NCBI RefSeq assembly: GCF_026343295.1
Contig: NZ_JAPELY010000002.1
Coordinates: forward strand, 1 to 64,000
Source of the DNA: Streptomyces sp. NBC_00083
Lineage (GTDB): Bacteria > Actinomycetota > Actinomycetes > Streptomycetales > Streptomycetaceae
Direction: 5' to 3'
Length of the DNA stretch: 64,000 nt
This document shows positions 1-12,066 of this stretch, in pieces. The notes under the pieces were generated by a model. It saw only the letters and a program-made list of their open reading frames with translations. It did no database searches and was not told where the DNA came from. Each line of letters starts with the position of its first letter. Within the stretch, counting starts at the first letter, position 1. The position numbers were made by a program, and so were the translations under genes.

Positions 1-4010
<4,010 letters not shown>

Positions 4011-4098
4011 CAGTTGCTCGCGTCCACTGTGTTTGTTCTGAAGCAATGAACTCCCGCATGCCCTTTGGGTGTGTGCTGGTCGAGTTCAACTTCATAGT

Positions 4099-4217
4099 GT
4101 TTCGGTGGTCATAGCGTTAGGGAAACGCCCGGTTACATTCCGAACCCGGAAGCTAAGCCTTTCAGCGCCGATGGTACTGCAGGGGGGACCCTGTGGGAGA
4201 GTAGGACGCCGCCGAAC
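4099..4217 (+). rRNA. rrf: 5S ribosomal RNA
   Basis: A 119-nt 5S rRNA, starting GTTTCGGTGGTCATAGCG and ending GTAGGACGCCGCCGAAC. The ends pair with each other as helix I should. It follows 23S after a spacer of about 90 bp and precedes a strong terminator, so the operon order is 16S-23S-5S. Confidence 0.96.
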
Positions 4218-4227
4218 AAATTTTGGG

Positions 4228-4271
4228 AAAAGCCCCGCACCAGACCTTCAGGGTCGTGGTGCGGGGCTTTT
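4228..4271 (+). terminator. rRNA operon terminator
   Basis: Hairpin with arms AGCCCCGCACCA and TGGTGCGGGGCT (4231-4242 and 4257-4268) and a 14-nt loop. It is flanked by an A-run on the left and a T-run on the right, so it looks like a factor-independent terminator, possibly bidirectional. It ends only 19 bp before the start codon of the next gene. Confidence 0.9.
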
Positions 4272-4290
4272 CTGCGTTTAAGGTCGAACC

Positions 4291-4935
4291 ATGCGCTACG
4301 ACCTCATCATCTTCGACAACGACGGCGTGCTCGTCGACAGCGAGCCCATCTCCAACACGATCCTCGCCGGGTATCTCACCGAGCTCGGCCATGCCACCTC
4401 GTACGAGGATTCCCTCCGCGACTACATGGGCGCCGCAGTCCACCGCGTCCACGACCTCATCCAGGAGCGGACCGGGCGGACGCTGCCCGAGGACTTCGAC
4501 GAGACGCTGCACGCCCGGATCTTCGCCGCGTTCGAGCGGGAATTGCAGCCCGTCCCGGGCGTCACGGACGTACTCGGGAAGCTCGTGGCGGACGGGGTGC
4601 CGTACTGCGTGGCGTCGTCCGGGAGCCATGAGCGGATCCGGGTGGGGCACCTCAGGACCGGGCTCGACGAATGGTTCGAGGACGAGTGGATCTTCTCGGC
4701 GGAGGATGTCGGGCGCGGTAAGCCGGCGCCCGACCTGTTCCTGCACGCGGCCGAGCGGATGGGCTTCGCGCCCGAGCGGTGCGTCGTCGTCGAGGACAGC
4801 CGGCTCGGGGTGGAGGCGGCGCGGGCCGCGGGGATGGACGTGTACGGGTTCACGTCGATGACGCCGGCCGAGCGGCTCGCCGGGGCCAACGGCTACTTCG
4901 GCGACATGGGACAGCTGCTCGGATTGCTCGGGTGA
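4291..4935 (+). CDS. HAD-family hydrolase (phosphoglycolate phosphatase/beta-phosphoglucomutase type)
   Basis: A 214-residue cytosolic haloacid-dehalogenase hydrolase, probably a small-molecule phosphatase or phosphomutase. Motif I is FDNDGVLVDSE near residue 8, giving the nucleophile D9 and acid/base D11. Motif II is the serine in VASSGS, motif III the lysine in GRGKPAPD, and motif IV VVVEDSRLGV. A helical cap lies between motifs I and II, which places it with the Gph/PgmB-like subfamily. The substrate cannot be read from sequence. It starts directly after the rRNA terminator on the same strand, so read-through from the rRNA promoter could contribute to its expression (inference). Confidence 0.9.
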   Translation: MRYDLIIFDNDGVLVDSEPISNTILAGYLTELGHATSYEDSLRDYMGAAVHRVHDLIQERTGRTLPEDFDETLHARIFAAFERELQPVPGVTDVLGKLVADGVPYCVASSGSHERIRVGHLRTGLDEWFEDEWIFSAEDVGRGKPAPDLFLHAAERMGFAPERCVVVEDSRLGVEAARAAGMDVYGFTSMTPAERLAGANGYFGDMGQLLGLLG

Positions 4936-4978
4936 TCCATCTACCCAGGGGTAGGTAACGGCCCTAGGCTGTGCGGCC

Positions 4979-6178
4979 ATGACAGACGCACGCCTGCGGC
5001 ACGGCAGGGCGTCCCTGGCGGTGAGCTTCTTCGCGCAGGGCATGGCCTTCGCCCTCCTGGTGACCCGAATACCGGCGATCCAGGACCAGTACGGGATATC
5101 CGACGGGCTGCTGCCCGTCTTCCTCGCGGCCGTGCCGATCCTCGCGGGGGCCGGCAGCGTCTGCACCGAGCAGCTGATCAAGCGGGTCCGCCCGAGCGTG
5201 GTGCTGCGGTTCGCCCAGCCCGCCGTGCTCCTGGCGCTGCTCGGCGCAGGTGCGGGCGGGCAGATGTGGCAGGCCGCGCTGTCGCTCGGCGCGTTCGGGC
5301 TCTCCGTGGGGGCGCTCGACGCGTCCATGAACATGCTGGGGGTCAGCCTCCAGCGCACGTACGGGCGCAGCATCATGCTCGGGTTCCACGCCTCGTACAG
5401 CCTCGGCGGGATCGGCGGGGCCTCGCTGGCGTGGGCGGGGGCGCACTGGCACCTGTCGCTGCTCGCGTCGTATCTGCCGGTCGTGGCCGTGCTGCTGCCG
5501 GTGTGTCTGGTCGCGAGCCGGTGGTACGTGGACGGGGAGCCGGCCGCGGAGGTGGCGACCGGCACGCCGGGGGGCAAGCCGGTGGTGTTCCGGCTGCTGT
5601 TGCCGCTGTGCCTGGTGATGAGCTTCGCGTACATCGGGGACTCGACCGTCTCCAACTGGAGCGCGAAGTACCTCCAGGACACGCTGGGGAGCTCCGAGCA
5701 GCTGTCGACCGTTCCGTACAACGTCTACATGGTCACCACGCTGCTCGGGCGGGCCGCGGGGGACTTCGGGGTGCGGCGGTTCGGGGCGGCGGCCGTGGTG
5801 CGGTTCGGGACGGTGCTGGCGGCGGCCGGGTTCGGTGTGGTGGCGCTGGCACCGGGGCCCTGGGTGGGGATGGCCGGATTCACCCTGCTGGGGTTCGGGC
5901 TCTGCGTGATCGTGCCGCAGACCTTCGCCGCGGCCGGGCGGCTGTTTCCGGACAGCAGCGACGCGGCGGTGGCCCGGCTCAACATCTTCAACTACGTGGG
6001 GTTCCTCGTCGGGTCGCCGCTCGTGGGCGCGCTCGGGGACGCGTGGAGCTACCGCGGGGCGATGCTGGTGCCGATGGTCCTGGTGCTGCTGACGCTGGTG
6101 TACGCCCGCTCGTTCGGCTCGGCGGGCGCCCGATACGGTGGCGGACATGAACGGCCGCGCACTGTTGATGTGGGATGA
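4979..6178 (+). CDS. MFS transporter
   Basis: A 399-residue integral membrane protein of the major facilitator superfamily, with about 12 hydrophobic segments. It begins at ATG 4979 with only a weak ribosome-binding site. The N-terminal half carries the short MFS signature region (TRIPAIQDQYGI), the type seen in fucose-permease-like and unassigned actinobacterial exporters. A conserved stretch, DASMNMLGVSLQR, lies near residue 115. No substrate can be assigned. Its 3' end overlaps the next gene by 32 bp, which suggests co-transcription with the acuC-like gene. Confidence 0.85.
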   Translation: MTDARLRHGRASLAVSFFAQGMAFALLVTRIPAIQDQYGISDGLLPVFLAAVPILAGAGSVCTEQLIKRVRPSVVLRFAQPAVLLALLGAGAGGQMWQAALSLGAFGLSVGALDASMNMLGVSLQRTYGRSIMLGFHASYSLGGIGGASLAWAGAHWHLSLLASYLPVVAVLLPVCLVASRWYVDGEPAAEVATGTPGGKPVVFRLLLPLCLVMSFAYIGDSTVSNWSAKYLQDTLGSSEQLSTVPYNVYMVTTLLGRAAGDFGVRRFGAAAVVRFGTVLAAAGFGVVALAPGPWVGMAGFTLLGFGLCVIVPQTFAAAGRLFPDSSDAAVARLNIFNYVGFLVGSPLVGALGDAWSYRGAMLVPMVLVLLTLVYARSFGSAGARYGGGHERPRTVDVG

Positions 6179-7322
6179 AGCTGTCACGCGCTACGACTTC
6201 GGGTCGAGCCACCCGATGGATCCGGTACGGCTCGCGCTGACCATGGGTCTGGTGCGGGCGTACGGGCTCGACCAGCGGGTCGACGTCGTTGCCGCGCCGG
6301 CGGCCGGCGATTCCACGCTGCGGCTCGTGCACCGGCAGGACTACGTCGACGCCGTGCGGGCCGCGTCCGCCGACCCCGCGGCGGCCGACGCGGCGTACGG
6401 GCTGGGGACGGTGGACGATCCCGCGTTCGCCGGGATGCACGAGGCGTCCGCGCTCATCGCCGGGCAGTCCGTCGCGGCGGCCGAGTCGGTGTGGGCGGGG
6501 GAGGCCTCGCACGCGGTCAATTTCGCGGGCGGGCTGCACCACGCGATGCCCGGCGGGGCGGCCGGATTCTGCGTCTACAACGATGCGGCGCTCGCGATCG
6601 CGCGGCTGCTCGAGCTGGGGGTCGAGCGGGTCGCGTACGTGGATGTGGACGTGCACCACGGGGACGGGGTGCAGGCGGCTTTCTGGGAGGACCCCCGGGT
6701 TCTGACGATCTCGCTGCACGAGCATCCCCGGCTGCTGTTCCCCGGGACGGGGTGGCCGGAAGAGACCGGTGCGGACGGGGCCGGCGAGGGTTCGGCGGTC
6801 AATCTCGCGCTGCCGGCGGGGACGGGGGACGCGGGGTGGCTGCGGGCGTTCCACGCGGTGGTGCCGGAGCTCATCGCTGATTTTCGGCCACAGGTGCTCG
6901 TCACTCAGCACGGGGCCGATACGCACTTCGAGGACCCGCTGGCGCACCTGGCCGTCTCGCTCGATGCGCAGCGGGAGGTGCAGGCGGCGTGCCACGCGTT
7001 GGCGCACGAGTACGTCGAGGGGGCGAAGTGGGTCGCGTTGGGGGGCGGGGGGTATGCGGTGGTGGACGTGGTGCCGCGGTCCTGGACGCATCTGGTGGGG
7101 ATCGCCGGGCATGCGCCCGTCGACCCCGAGTCGGTGATTCCCTCGTCCTGGCGGGACGAAGTGTTCGCGCGTACGCGGCAGTTGGGGCCGGGGCGGATGA
7201 CGGATGGGCGGGCGGTGTCGTGGCGGTCGTGGGATGCGGGGTACGACCCTGCGGACCGGCTCGACCAGGCGGTGCTCGCGACGCGCCGATCGGCCTTCCC
7301 GCTGCGGGGCCTCCTCCCCTGA
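6147..7322 (+). CDS. acuC: AcuC-type class I histone-deacetylase-like protein
   Basis: A 391-residue zinc-dependent deacetylase of the arginase/deacetylase fold. Bacterial AcuC deacetylates acetyl-CoA synthetase in Bacillus, which links it to acetate use. From ATG 6147 the catalytic dyad is H131-H132 in GLHHAMPGG. The metal site is D168 and H170 in DVDVHHGDGV plus the later aspartate in QHGADTHFEDPLAHL. The C-terminal catalytic loop is GGGGYAVVDVVPRSW. ATG 6147 follows GGTGGCGG; an in-frame GTG at 6138 is the alternative. The gene overlaps the upstream MFS gene and is followed by repeat-rich DNA. Confidence 0.9.
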   Translation: MNGRALLMWDEAVTRYDFGSSHPMDPVRLALTMGLVRAYGLDQRVDVVAAPAAGDSTLRLVHRQDYVDAVRAASADPAAADAAYGLGTVDDPAFAGMHEASALIAGQSVAAAESVWAGEASHAVNFAGGLHHAMPGGAAGFCVYNDAALAIARLLELGVERVAYVDVDVHHGDGVQAAFWEDPRVLTISLHEHPRLLFPGTGWPEETGADGAGEGSAVNLALPAGTGDAGWLRAFHAVVPELIADFRPQVLVTQHGADTHFEDPLAHLAVSLDAQREVQAACHALAHEYVEGAKWVALGGGGYAVVDVVPRSWTHLVGIAGHAPVDPESVIPSSWRDEVFARTRQLGPGRMTDGRAVSWRSWDAGYDPADRLDQAVLATRRSAFPLRGLLP

Positions 7323-7343
7323 CCCCGTTTCACGCCTCGACCC

Positions 7344-7702
7344 CGCTCGTCCTCAAACGCCGGACGGGCTGAAGATGCTCGGGGTCAGCACCCTGCCAAG
7401 GTCGACTCACCTAGGGGCGCGGGGAACTGCGCGGGACGCGAGCACGGTCTGCAGCCGAAGGCGGGGTTGCCTGGGGCTCCGCCCCAGACCCCGTTTCACG
7501 CCTCGACCCCGCTCGTCCTCAATCGCCGGACGGGCTGAAGATGCTCGGGGTCAGCACCCTGCCGAGGTCGACCCACTTGGGGGCGCGGGGAACTGCGCGA
7601 GTCGCGGGCACGGTCCGCAGACGAAGGCGGGGTTGCTGGGGCTCCGCCCCAGACCCCGTTCGCGCCCGAAAGGCGCTCGTCCTCAAACGCCGGACAGGCT
7701 GA
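7344..7702. repeat. Composite intergenic repeat, three copies
   Basis: Three head-to-tail copies of a Streptomyces-type intergenic element. It has three recognisable modules: CGCTCGTCCTCAAACGCCGG (near 7344, 7507 and 7674), GGGGCGCGGGGAACTGCGC (near 7414 and 7579), and the small palindrome TGGGGCTCCGCCCCAG (near 7472 and 7637). Copies are separated by about 160 bp. The same modules recur at 14688, 14850, 22161, 22330, 48310, 48530 and 52888. The palindrome could fold in RNA and help terminate transcription from acuC (inference). Confidence 0.85.
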
Positions 7703-7714
7703 GGTGGCCCGCAC

Positions 7715-7905
7715 GGGCCGGGGCCGAACAGCCGGACGGGGCGAAGGGGGCCCCCGGGCCGGAGTCGAGCAGCAGGGCGGGCTGAAGGGGGCCCCACGGG
7801 CCGGGGCCGACCAGCCGGGCGGGCTGAAGGGGGCCCCACGGGCCGGGGCCGAGCAGCCGGACGGGCTGAAGGGGCCCCCACGGGCCGGAGTCGAGCAGCC
7901 GGGCC
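7715..7905. repeat. 42-bp tandem repeat array
   Basis: About 4.5 head-to-tail units of 42 bp. Each begins GGGCCGG and contains CGGGCTGAAGGGGGCCCC, with starts at 7715, 7756, 7798, 7840 and 7882. Because 42 is a multiple of three, long open frames run through it and encode a 14-residue repeat. I treat those frames as a by-product. Two further units of the same repeat occur at 48429-48512. Confidence 0.85.
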
Positions 7906-8095
7906 GGGTGAAGTGCTCGGGGGCGGCGTCCTGCCGAGGGCGGCCCTCCCAGGGGCGCGGGGAACTGCGTGGGCCGGGCGGTGCTCCCCGGGGGCGGCGG
8001 GGTGCCGGGTCTGCCGGGGTGCGGGCGTTACGCCAACTGTGGGGAACGCGGGCGAAATTGGGGCGGGCCCGGGTGTGCTGCGGGAGCATCGTCGG

Positions 8096-8911
8096 GTGTT
8101 GAGCATCGGGGCGCTGCGGGCGCATCTTCTGGCGGCCAGGCTGGCCGGGCCGGTGGCCACCTCGCGGGAGGAGAGCCTGCGCAGCTACCGGCTGTTCGCG
8201 GCCCGCGACCCCCGTGTCATGCTCGGCCTCGACCCCGAATGGGGCTGGGGCGAGCGGGACTTGCTGCGGCTCATGGCCGACAAGTGCGGGGTCAGCGACG
8301 ACCCGGGCCATGTGAGCGGCCCCGATGTCATCGACCCCGAGCGGACCCTGGCGGGGCTCGACGCGTTCGCGGCCCGGCTCGGAGAGGTGGCGGCGCGGCG
8401 GGGCGCGGTGTTGCTCGGGACCGGGCATCCGCACCGGCTCCTGGGGTTCTACGCCGCGCTGGCGGACGCTTTGTCGGCGGCGGGATGCCCTGTCCTCACC
8501 CCCGCGCAGGGTAGCTCTGTCGACATAACGACCCGGTTCGGCGTACGTACGTACAACCTTGACTACGTACGGGGAGTCGCGTTGGTGCGGGAACCCGGCG
8601 CGCGGGGGGCCGGGAGTCAGACCGGCGCGCACTCCCATTCTCCGCTCCCGGTTCGGCTGGCCCTGGGGGCCTCGGCGGGGCGCTCCGGGCGGGTTCCCGA
8701 TCTTGTGATCGGGGACCATGGATGGGTCTGCGGAGCAGGTCAGCTCGGTATTGAGGCGGTCGGCCTGGCGGACACGGACGACCCCGCGCTGTTCGTCGGC
8801 GAGGCCGAGGGGAGAGTGGCCGTGGCCGTTCCGCTTGATGACGCCGTGCGGTCCGATTACTACCGGCCGCTTACTCGCTATGTACTCAATCGAGCGTGTC
8901 TGTCACAGTAG
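8096..8911 (+). CDS. Conserved actinobacterial phosphatase-like protein
   Basis: A 271-residue protein that I recognise as conserved in Streptomyces next to bdtA and usually labelled phosphatase; I know of no direct proof of activity. The N-terminal part (VATSREESLRSYRLFAARDP) resembles a helical DNA- or protein-binding element. The middle holds LGTGHPHRLLGFYAALADAL, and the C-terminal half VIGDHGWVCGAGQLG and DDAVRSDYYRPLTRYV. I chose GTG 8096 because GGGAG lies about 9 bp upstream. The frame is open further upstream, but only through repeat DNA. Confidence 0.75.
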   Translation: MLSIGALRAHLLAARLAGPVATSREESLRSYRLFAARDPRVMLGLDPEWGWGERDLLRLMADKCGVSDDPGHVSGPDVIDPERTLAGLDAFAARLGEVAARRGAVLLGTGHPHRLLGFYAALADALSAAGCPVLTPAQGSSVDITTRFGVRTYNLDYVRGVALVREPGARGAGSQTGAHSHSPLPVRLALGASAGRSGRVPDLVIGDHGWVCGAGQLGIEAVGLADTDDPALFVGEAEGRVAVAVPLDDAVRSDYYRPLTRYVLNRACLSQ

Positions 8912-9039
8912 GCGGCCGTCCGGGGCTCCTCTTCCCCACTCGCACCACCCGCCCCTAGTCTGGGGAGTGAGCGCACAGCGACGTTGAGTCACCGGAGGGG
9001 AAGCCGGTGCGCGTTCGGTGCGGAAGGTACAGGTGGGTC

Positions 9040-9252
9040 ATGACTGCTGGGAGTGACAGGCCTCTCAACGAGGTCAAGTTCCTGACCGTGGCGGAAGTCG
9101 CCTCGGTGATGCGAGTGTCGAAGATGACCGTGTACCGCTTGGTGCACAGCGGTCATCTGCCGGCGATCAGGGTGGGCAGGTCCTTCCGGGTCCCGGAGCA
9201 AGCAGTTCACGAGTATCTCCGCGAGTCCTTTGTGGGGGTGGAGACGGCCTGA
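9040..9252 (+). CDS. bdtA: BldC/excisionase-family DNA-binding protein (BdtA-like)
   Basis: A 70-residue protein made almost entirely of a MerR/excisionase-type winged helix: FLTVAEVASVMRVSKMTVYR followed by the wing HLPAIRVGRSFRVPE. It is related in fold to BldC. Position close to the bldN locus and size match the Streptomyces gene named bdtA, a target of the developmental repressor BldD; I recall that link and cannot test it here. ATG 9040 is preceded by AGGTGGG. It is probably a DNA-binding regulator acting as an oligomer. Confidence 0.8.
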   Translation: MTAGSDRPLNEVKFLTVAEVASVMRVSKMTVYRLVHSGHLPAIRVGRSFRVPEQAVHEYLRESFVGVETA

Positions 9253-9373
9253 AGGGAGCTGCGCGTTCCCCTCGGATTACGTCCCTCACTCGGCGGCAGG
9301 TAGGCTAGGCCGACGTAGGTCGTGTGGGCCCAGACGCCCCGCACCAAGTGAGAAGAAGTGAGCGAGGGTAGTC

Positions 9374-9472
9374 GTGGGCTCTGTTATCAAGAAGCGGCGC
9401 AAGCGGATGGCCAAGAAGAAGCACCGCAAGCTGCTCAAGCGCACGCGCGTTCAGCGTCGCAACAAGAAGTAA
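9374..9472 (+). CDS. Ribosomal protein bS22 (AURKAIP1/COX24 family), 32 residues
   Basis: A 32-residue, extremely basic protein starting [20 protein letters not shown] and ending RNKK. It belongs to the AURKAIP1/COX24 family, whose actinobacterial members sit in the decoding region of the 30S subunit and are called bS22 in mycobacteria. GTG 9374 is preceded by GAGGG at the right spacing. It is far too short for ordinary gene callers but is strongly conserved. A perfect 16-bp hairpin follows its stop codon. Confidence 0.9.
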   Translation: MGSVIKKRRKRMAKKKHRKLLKRTRVQRRNKK

Positions 9473-9492
9473 GCGAACGCAGTTCGTGAGAT

Positions 9493-9530
9493 CACAGCCC
9501 TCCCGCCGCATTGTCGGCGGGAGGGCTGTG
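9493..9530 (+). terminator. Hairpin terminator after bS22 gene
   Basis: Perfect 16-bp stem CACAGCCCTCCCGCCG / CGGCGGGAGGGCTGTG with a 6-nt loop (9509-9514), starting 21 bp after the stop codon. No T-run follows, which is common for Streptomyces terminators. Confidence 0.85.
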
Positions 9531-9697
9531 GCGTAGCCGGACACGGATTTTTTGGGCACCGATTCCCGGGTGCGGATTCCCGGACGCGATTTCTCGGCCA
9601 AGCGCGCGTACGGGACCGCCGCCGTGCTCCCTCCAGCCGCTACGGTTGCGGGCACAGGCGGTAGGGGCGTACCGAAGGCCGAAGGAAGGCGCTGATC

Positions 9698-10756
9698 TTG
9701 GGGAAGGTCGTGCTCGTCACTGGAGTGGCCCGGCAGCTGGGGGGCCGTCTCGTGCGGCGCATCCAGCGGGACCCCGAGGTCGACCGGGTGATCGGGGTCG
9801 ATGTGGTCCGGCCGGGCCATCGTCTGGGTGCCGCGGACTTCGTCCAGGCGGACATCCGTCAGCCGGCCATCGCGAAGGTGCTCGCCGAGTTCGGCGTGGA
9901 CACCGTGGTGCACATGGACGTGACCGGGACGCCGCTCGGCTCGGGCGGCGGGCGCACCTCGGTCAAGGAGACCAACGTCATCGGCACGATGCAGCTGCTC
10001 GGCGCCTGCCAGAAGTCGCCGACGGTCAAGCGGCTCGTCGTGAAGTCGAGTACCAGCGTGTACGGGTCCGCGCCGCGCGACCCCGCGGTGTTCACCGAGA
10101 CGACGCCGCCCAAGTCGCTGCCGAGCGGCGGGTTCGCGAAGGACGCCGTCGAGGTCGAGGGGTATGTGCGCGGCTTCGCCCGGCGCCGCCCCGACGTCGC
10201 GGTGTGCGTGCTGCGCTTCGCCAACATCCTCGGCCCGAGCGCCGATTCGCCGCTCGCCGAGTACTTCTCGCTGCCGGTCCTGCCGACGGTGCTCGGCTAC
10301 GACCCGCGGCTCCAGTTCGTCCATGAGGACGACGTGATCGACGTGCTCCGGATCGCCGCGGGCGAGGCCCGGCGCGGCACGCTCAACAGCGGCACGTTCA
10401 ACGTCGCCGGTGAGGGCGTGCTCCTGTTGTCGCAGTGTTCGCGTCGGCTCGGACGGCCCACGGTGCCGGTGCTGCTCCCCGCGGTGCGCTGGGTCGGGAC
10501 CGCGCTGAGGACGGTCGGGGTGACCGACTTCTCGCCCGAGCAGATTCGTTTGCTCACCCACGGCAGGGTGGTCAGCACCACCGAGATGCGCGAGACACTG
10601 GGCTACGAACCCAAGTACTCGACGGTCGAGACGTTCGCGGACTTCGCCCGGAGCCGGGGGCCGGGCCTGCTGCCGCCCGACGCGCTGGCCAGGGCGGTGG
10701 ACCGGGTCGCGGACCGGGTGGCCACCGGGGCCACCACCCCTTCGAACGCGGAATGA
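9698..10756 (+). CDS. NAD-dependent epimerase/dehydratase (extended SDR)
   Basis: A 352-residue extended short-chain dehydrogenase, probably acting on a nucleotide sugar or similar substrate. The N-terminal Rossmann motif is VTGVARQLGGRLVRR, a variant glycine-rich loop. The acidic residue ending strand 2 is in VIGVDVV. The active-site region contains the serine-rich KSSTSVYGSAPRDP. The C-terminal part looks like the substrate domain of UDP-sugar epimerases. The start is TTG 9698, supported by GAAGGAAGG about 9 bp upstream; I see no better ATG. It lies 14 bp upstream of the acyltransferase gene, so the two are probably one operon linked to envelope lipid or glycan metabolism (inference). Confidence 0.82.
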   Translation: MGKVVLVTGVARQLGGRLVRRIQRDPEVDRVIGVDVVRPGHRLGAADFVQADIRQPAIAKVLAEFGVDTVVHMDVTGTPLGSGGGRTSVKETNVIGTMQLLGACQKSPTVKRLVVKSSTSVYGSAPRDPAVFTETTPPKSLPSGGFAKDAVEVEGYVRGFARRRPDVAVCVLRFANILGPSADSPLAEYFSLPVLPTVLGYDPRLQFVHEDDVIDVLRIAAGEARRGTLNSGTFNVAGEGVLLLSQCSRRLGRPTVPVLLPAVRWVGTALRTVGVTDFSPEQIRLLTHGRVVSTTEMRETLGYEPKYSTVETFADFARSRGPGLLPPDALARAVDRVADRVATGATTPSNAE

Positions 10757-10770
10757 GGAGCGCACCAACG

Positions 10771-11907
10771 ATGGCGGACGCCAAGGTCATCCCGTTCGAC
10801 GACGACCGCTCGCGCCAGGGCGCGCAGCGGCCCGGTCGCAGGCGCCCCGCAGCGGGCCGCCGCAAGGCCGAGCAGGGCAGCCCGCAGGTCCCGGGCCCCG
10901 CGGCCCCGGTCAGTGCCCTGCCGGGCCCGCAGGGGGCCGCGGAGCACCCTTCCGGAGGGCGGGGCCCCGCATCCGGCGGGCCGAGCCGCGAGGAGGCCTC
11001 CGGGGCGGAGGACCGTACCGGGTCGACGTCCGGCGCCGGCGAGGGCGCGCCCGCCGAGCGGGGCGGCGCCGGCTGGGAGGAGCGGATCGCGGGCGGCCTG
11101 GCGTTCCTGCGGCGGCGGATCACCGGCGAGTACGACGTCGACGAGTTCGGCTACGACGAGGAACTCACCGACCAGGTCCTCATGTCGGTCCTGCGGCCGT
11201 TCTACGACAAGTACTTCCGGGTCGAGGTGAAGGGCGTCGAGAACATTCCCGCCGAGGGCGGGGCGCTCGTCGTCGCCAACCACTCCGGGACGCTGCCGCT
11301 CGACGGCCTGATGATGCAGGTCGCCGTGCACGACCACCACCCCGCCGGGCGCCATCTGCGGCTGCTCGCGGCCGACCTGGTGTTCATGCTGCCGGTCGTC
11401 AACGAACTGGCCCGCAAGGCCGGGCACACGCTCGCCTGTTCCGAGGACGCGCAGGCGCTGCTCGAACGCGGCGAGGTCGTCGGCGTGATGCCCGAGGGGT
11501 TCAAGGGCATCGGGAAGCCCTTCGGCGAGCGGTACAAGCTCCAGCGCTTCGGGCGGGGCGGGTTCGTGTCGACCGCGCTCAAGGCCGGCACGCCCATCGT
11601 GCCGTGCTCGATCGTGGGGGCCGAGGAGATCTACCCGATGATCGGGAACTCCAGGACGCTGGCCCGGCTCCTCGGCATCCCGTACTTCCCGATCACGCCG
11701 ACGTTCCCCTGGCTCGGCCCCGCGGGTCTGCTGCCGCTGCCCACGAAGTGGACCATCCAGTTCGGCGAGCCCATCCCGACGGACGGATATCCGCCGGAGG
11801 CCGCCGAGGACCCGATGCTGATGTTCAACCTCACCGACCAGGTGCGCGAACAGATCCAGCACACGCTGTACAAGCTGCTCGTGCAGCGGCGGTCCGTGTT
11901 CTTCTGA
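10771..11907 (+). CDS. PlsC-type lysophospholipid acyltransferase
   Basis: A 378-residue acyltransferase of the PlsC/AGPAT family, expected to move an acyl chain onto a lysophospholipid or glycerol phosphate at the membrane. The catalytic block is NHSGTLPLD (NHx4D type), followed by the substrate block PEGFKGIGKPF and then GTPIVPCSIVGAEE. The first 100 residues are low-complexity, rich in Gly, Pro, Ala and Arg, and are probably disordered; the ordered domain starts near WEERIAGGLAF. ATG 10771 has GAGGAG 11 bp upstream. The gene is followed by a hairpin shared with the convergent rsbN. Confidence 0.87.
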   Translation: MADAKVIPFDDDRSRQGAQRPGRRRPAAGRRKAEQGSPQVPGPAAPVSALPGPQGAAEHPSGGRGPASGGPSREEASGAEDRTGSTSGAGEGAPAERGGAGWEERIAGGLAFLRRRITGEYDVDEFGYDEELTDQVLMSVLRPFYDKYFRVEVKGVENIPAEGGALVVANHSGTLPLDGLMMQVAVHDHHPAGRHLRLLAADLVFMLPVVNELARKAGHTLACSEDAQALLERGEVVGVMPEGFKGIGKPFGERYKLQRFGRGGFVSTALKAGTPIVPCSIVGAEEIYPMIGNSRTLARLLGIPYFPITPTFPWLGPAGLLPLPTKWTIQFGEPIPTDGYPPEAAEDPMLMFNLTDQVREQIQHTLYKLLVQRRSVFF

Positions 11908-11991
11908 GGGTCCTTCTGAGGCCGGTTCTTCCGATGCCCGTTCCTCGGCGGCCCGTTCCTCACTGGGCGCGCCGAGTGCGTCCTAGGCGTA

Positions 11992-12035
11992 CGTGAAGGG
12001 AGGGGCCGGGTTGTCCGGCCCCTCCCTCCTTCACG
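11992..12035. terminator. Bidirectional terminator between plsC-like gene and rsbN
   Basis: Long hairpin with left arm CGTGAAGGGAGGGGCCGG and a matching right arm carrying a 3-nt bulge, with loop GTTGT. It lies between two convergent genes and can serve both strands. Confidence 0.85.
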
Positions 12036-12066
12036 TCTTCACGCAGGTACGCGTCTGGCGCTCCGG

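Noticed and set aside
7344..7905. CRISPR array
   Set aside because: Repeat units are contiguous or composite with no unique spacers of constant size, and no cas gene is in the window.
7496..8719. A 407-residue minus-strand frame over the repeats and the phosphatase-like gene
   Set aside because: It mirrors a conserved plus-strand gene and a 42-bp repeat; composition is Arg/Pro-rich as expected for an antisense shadow.
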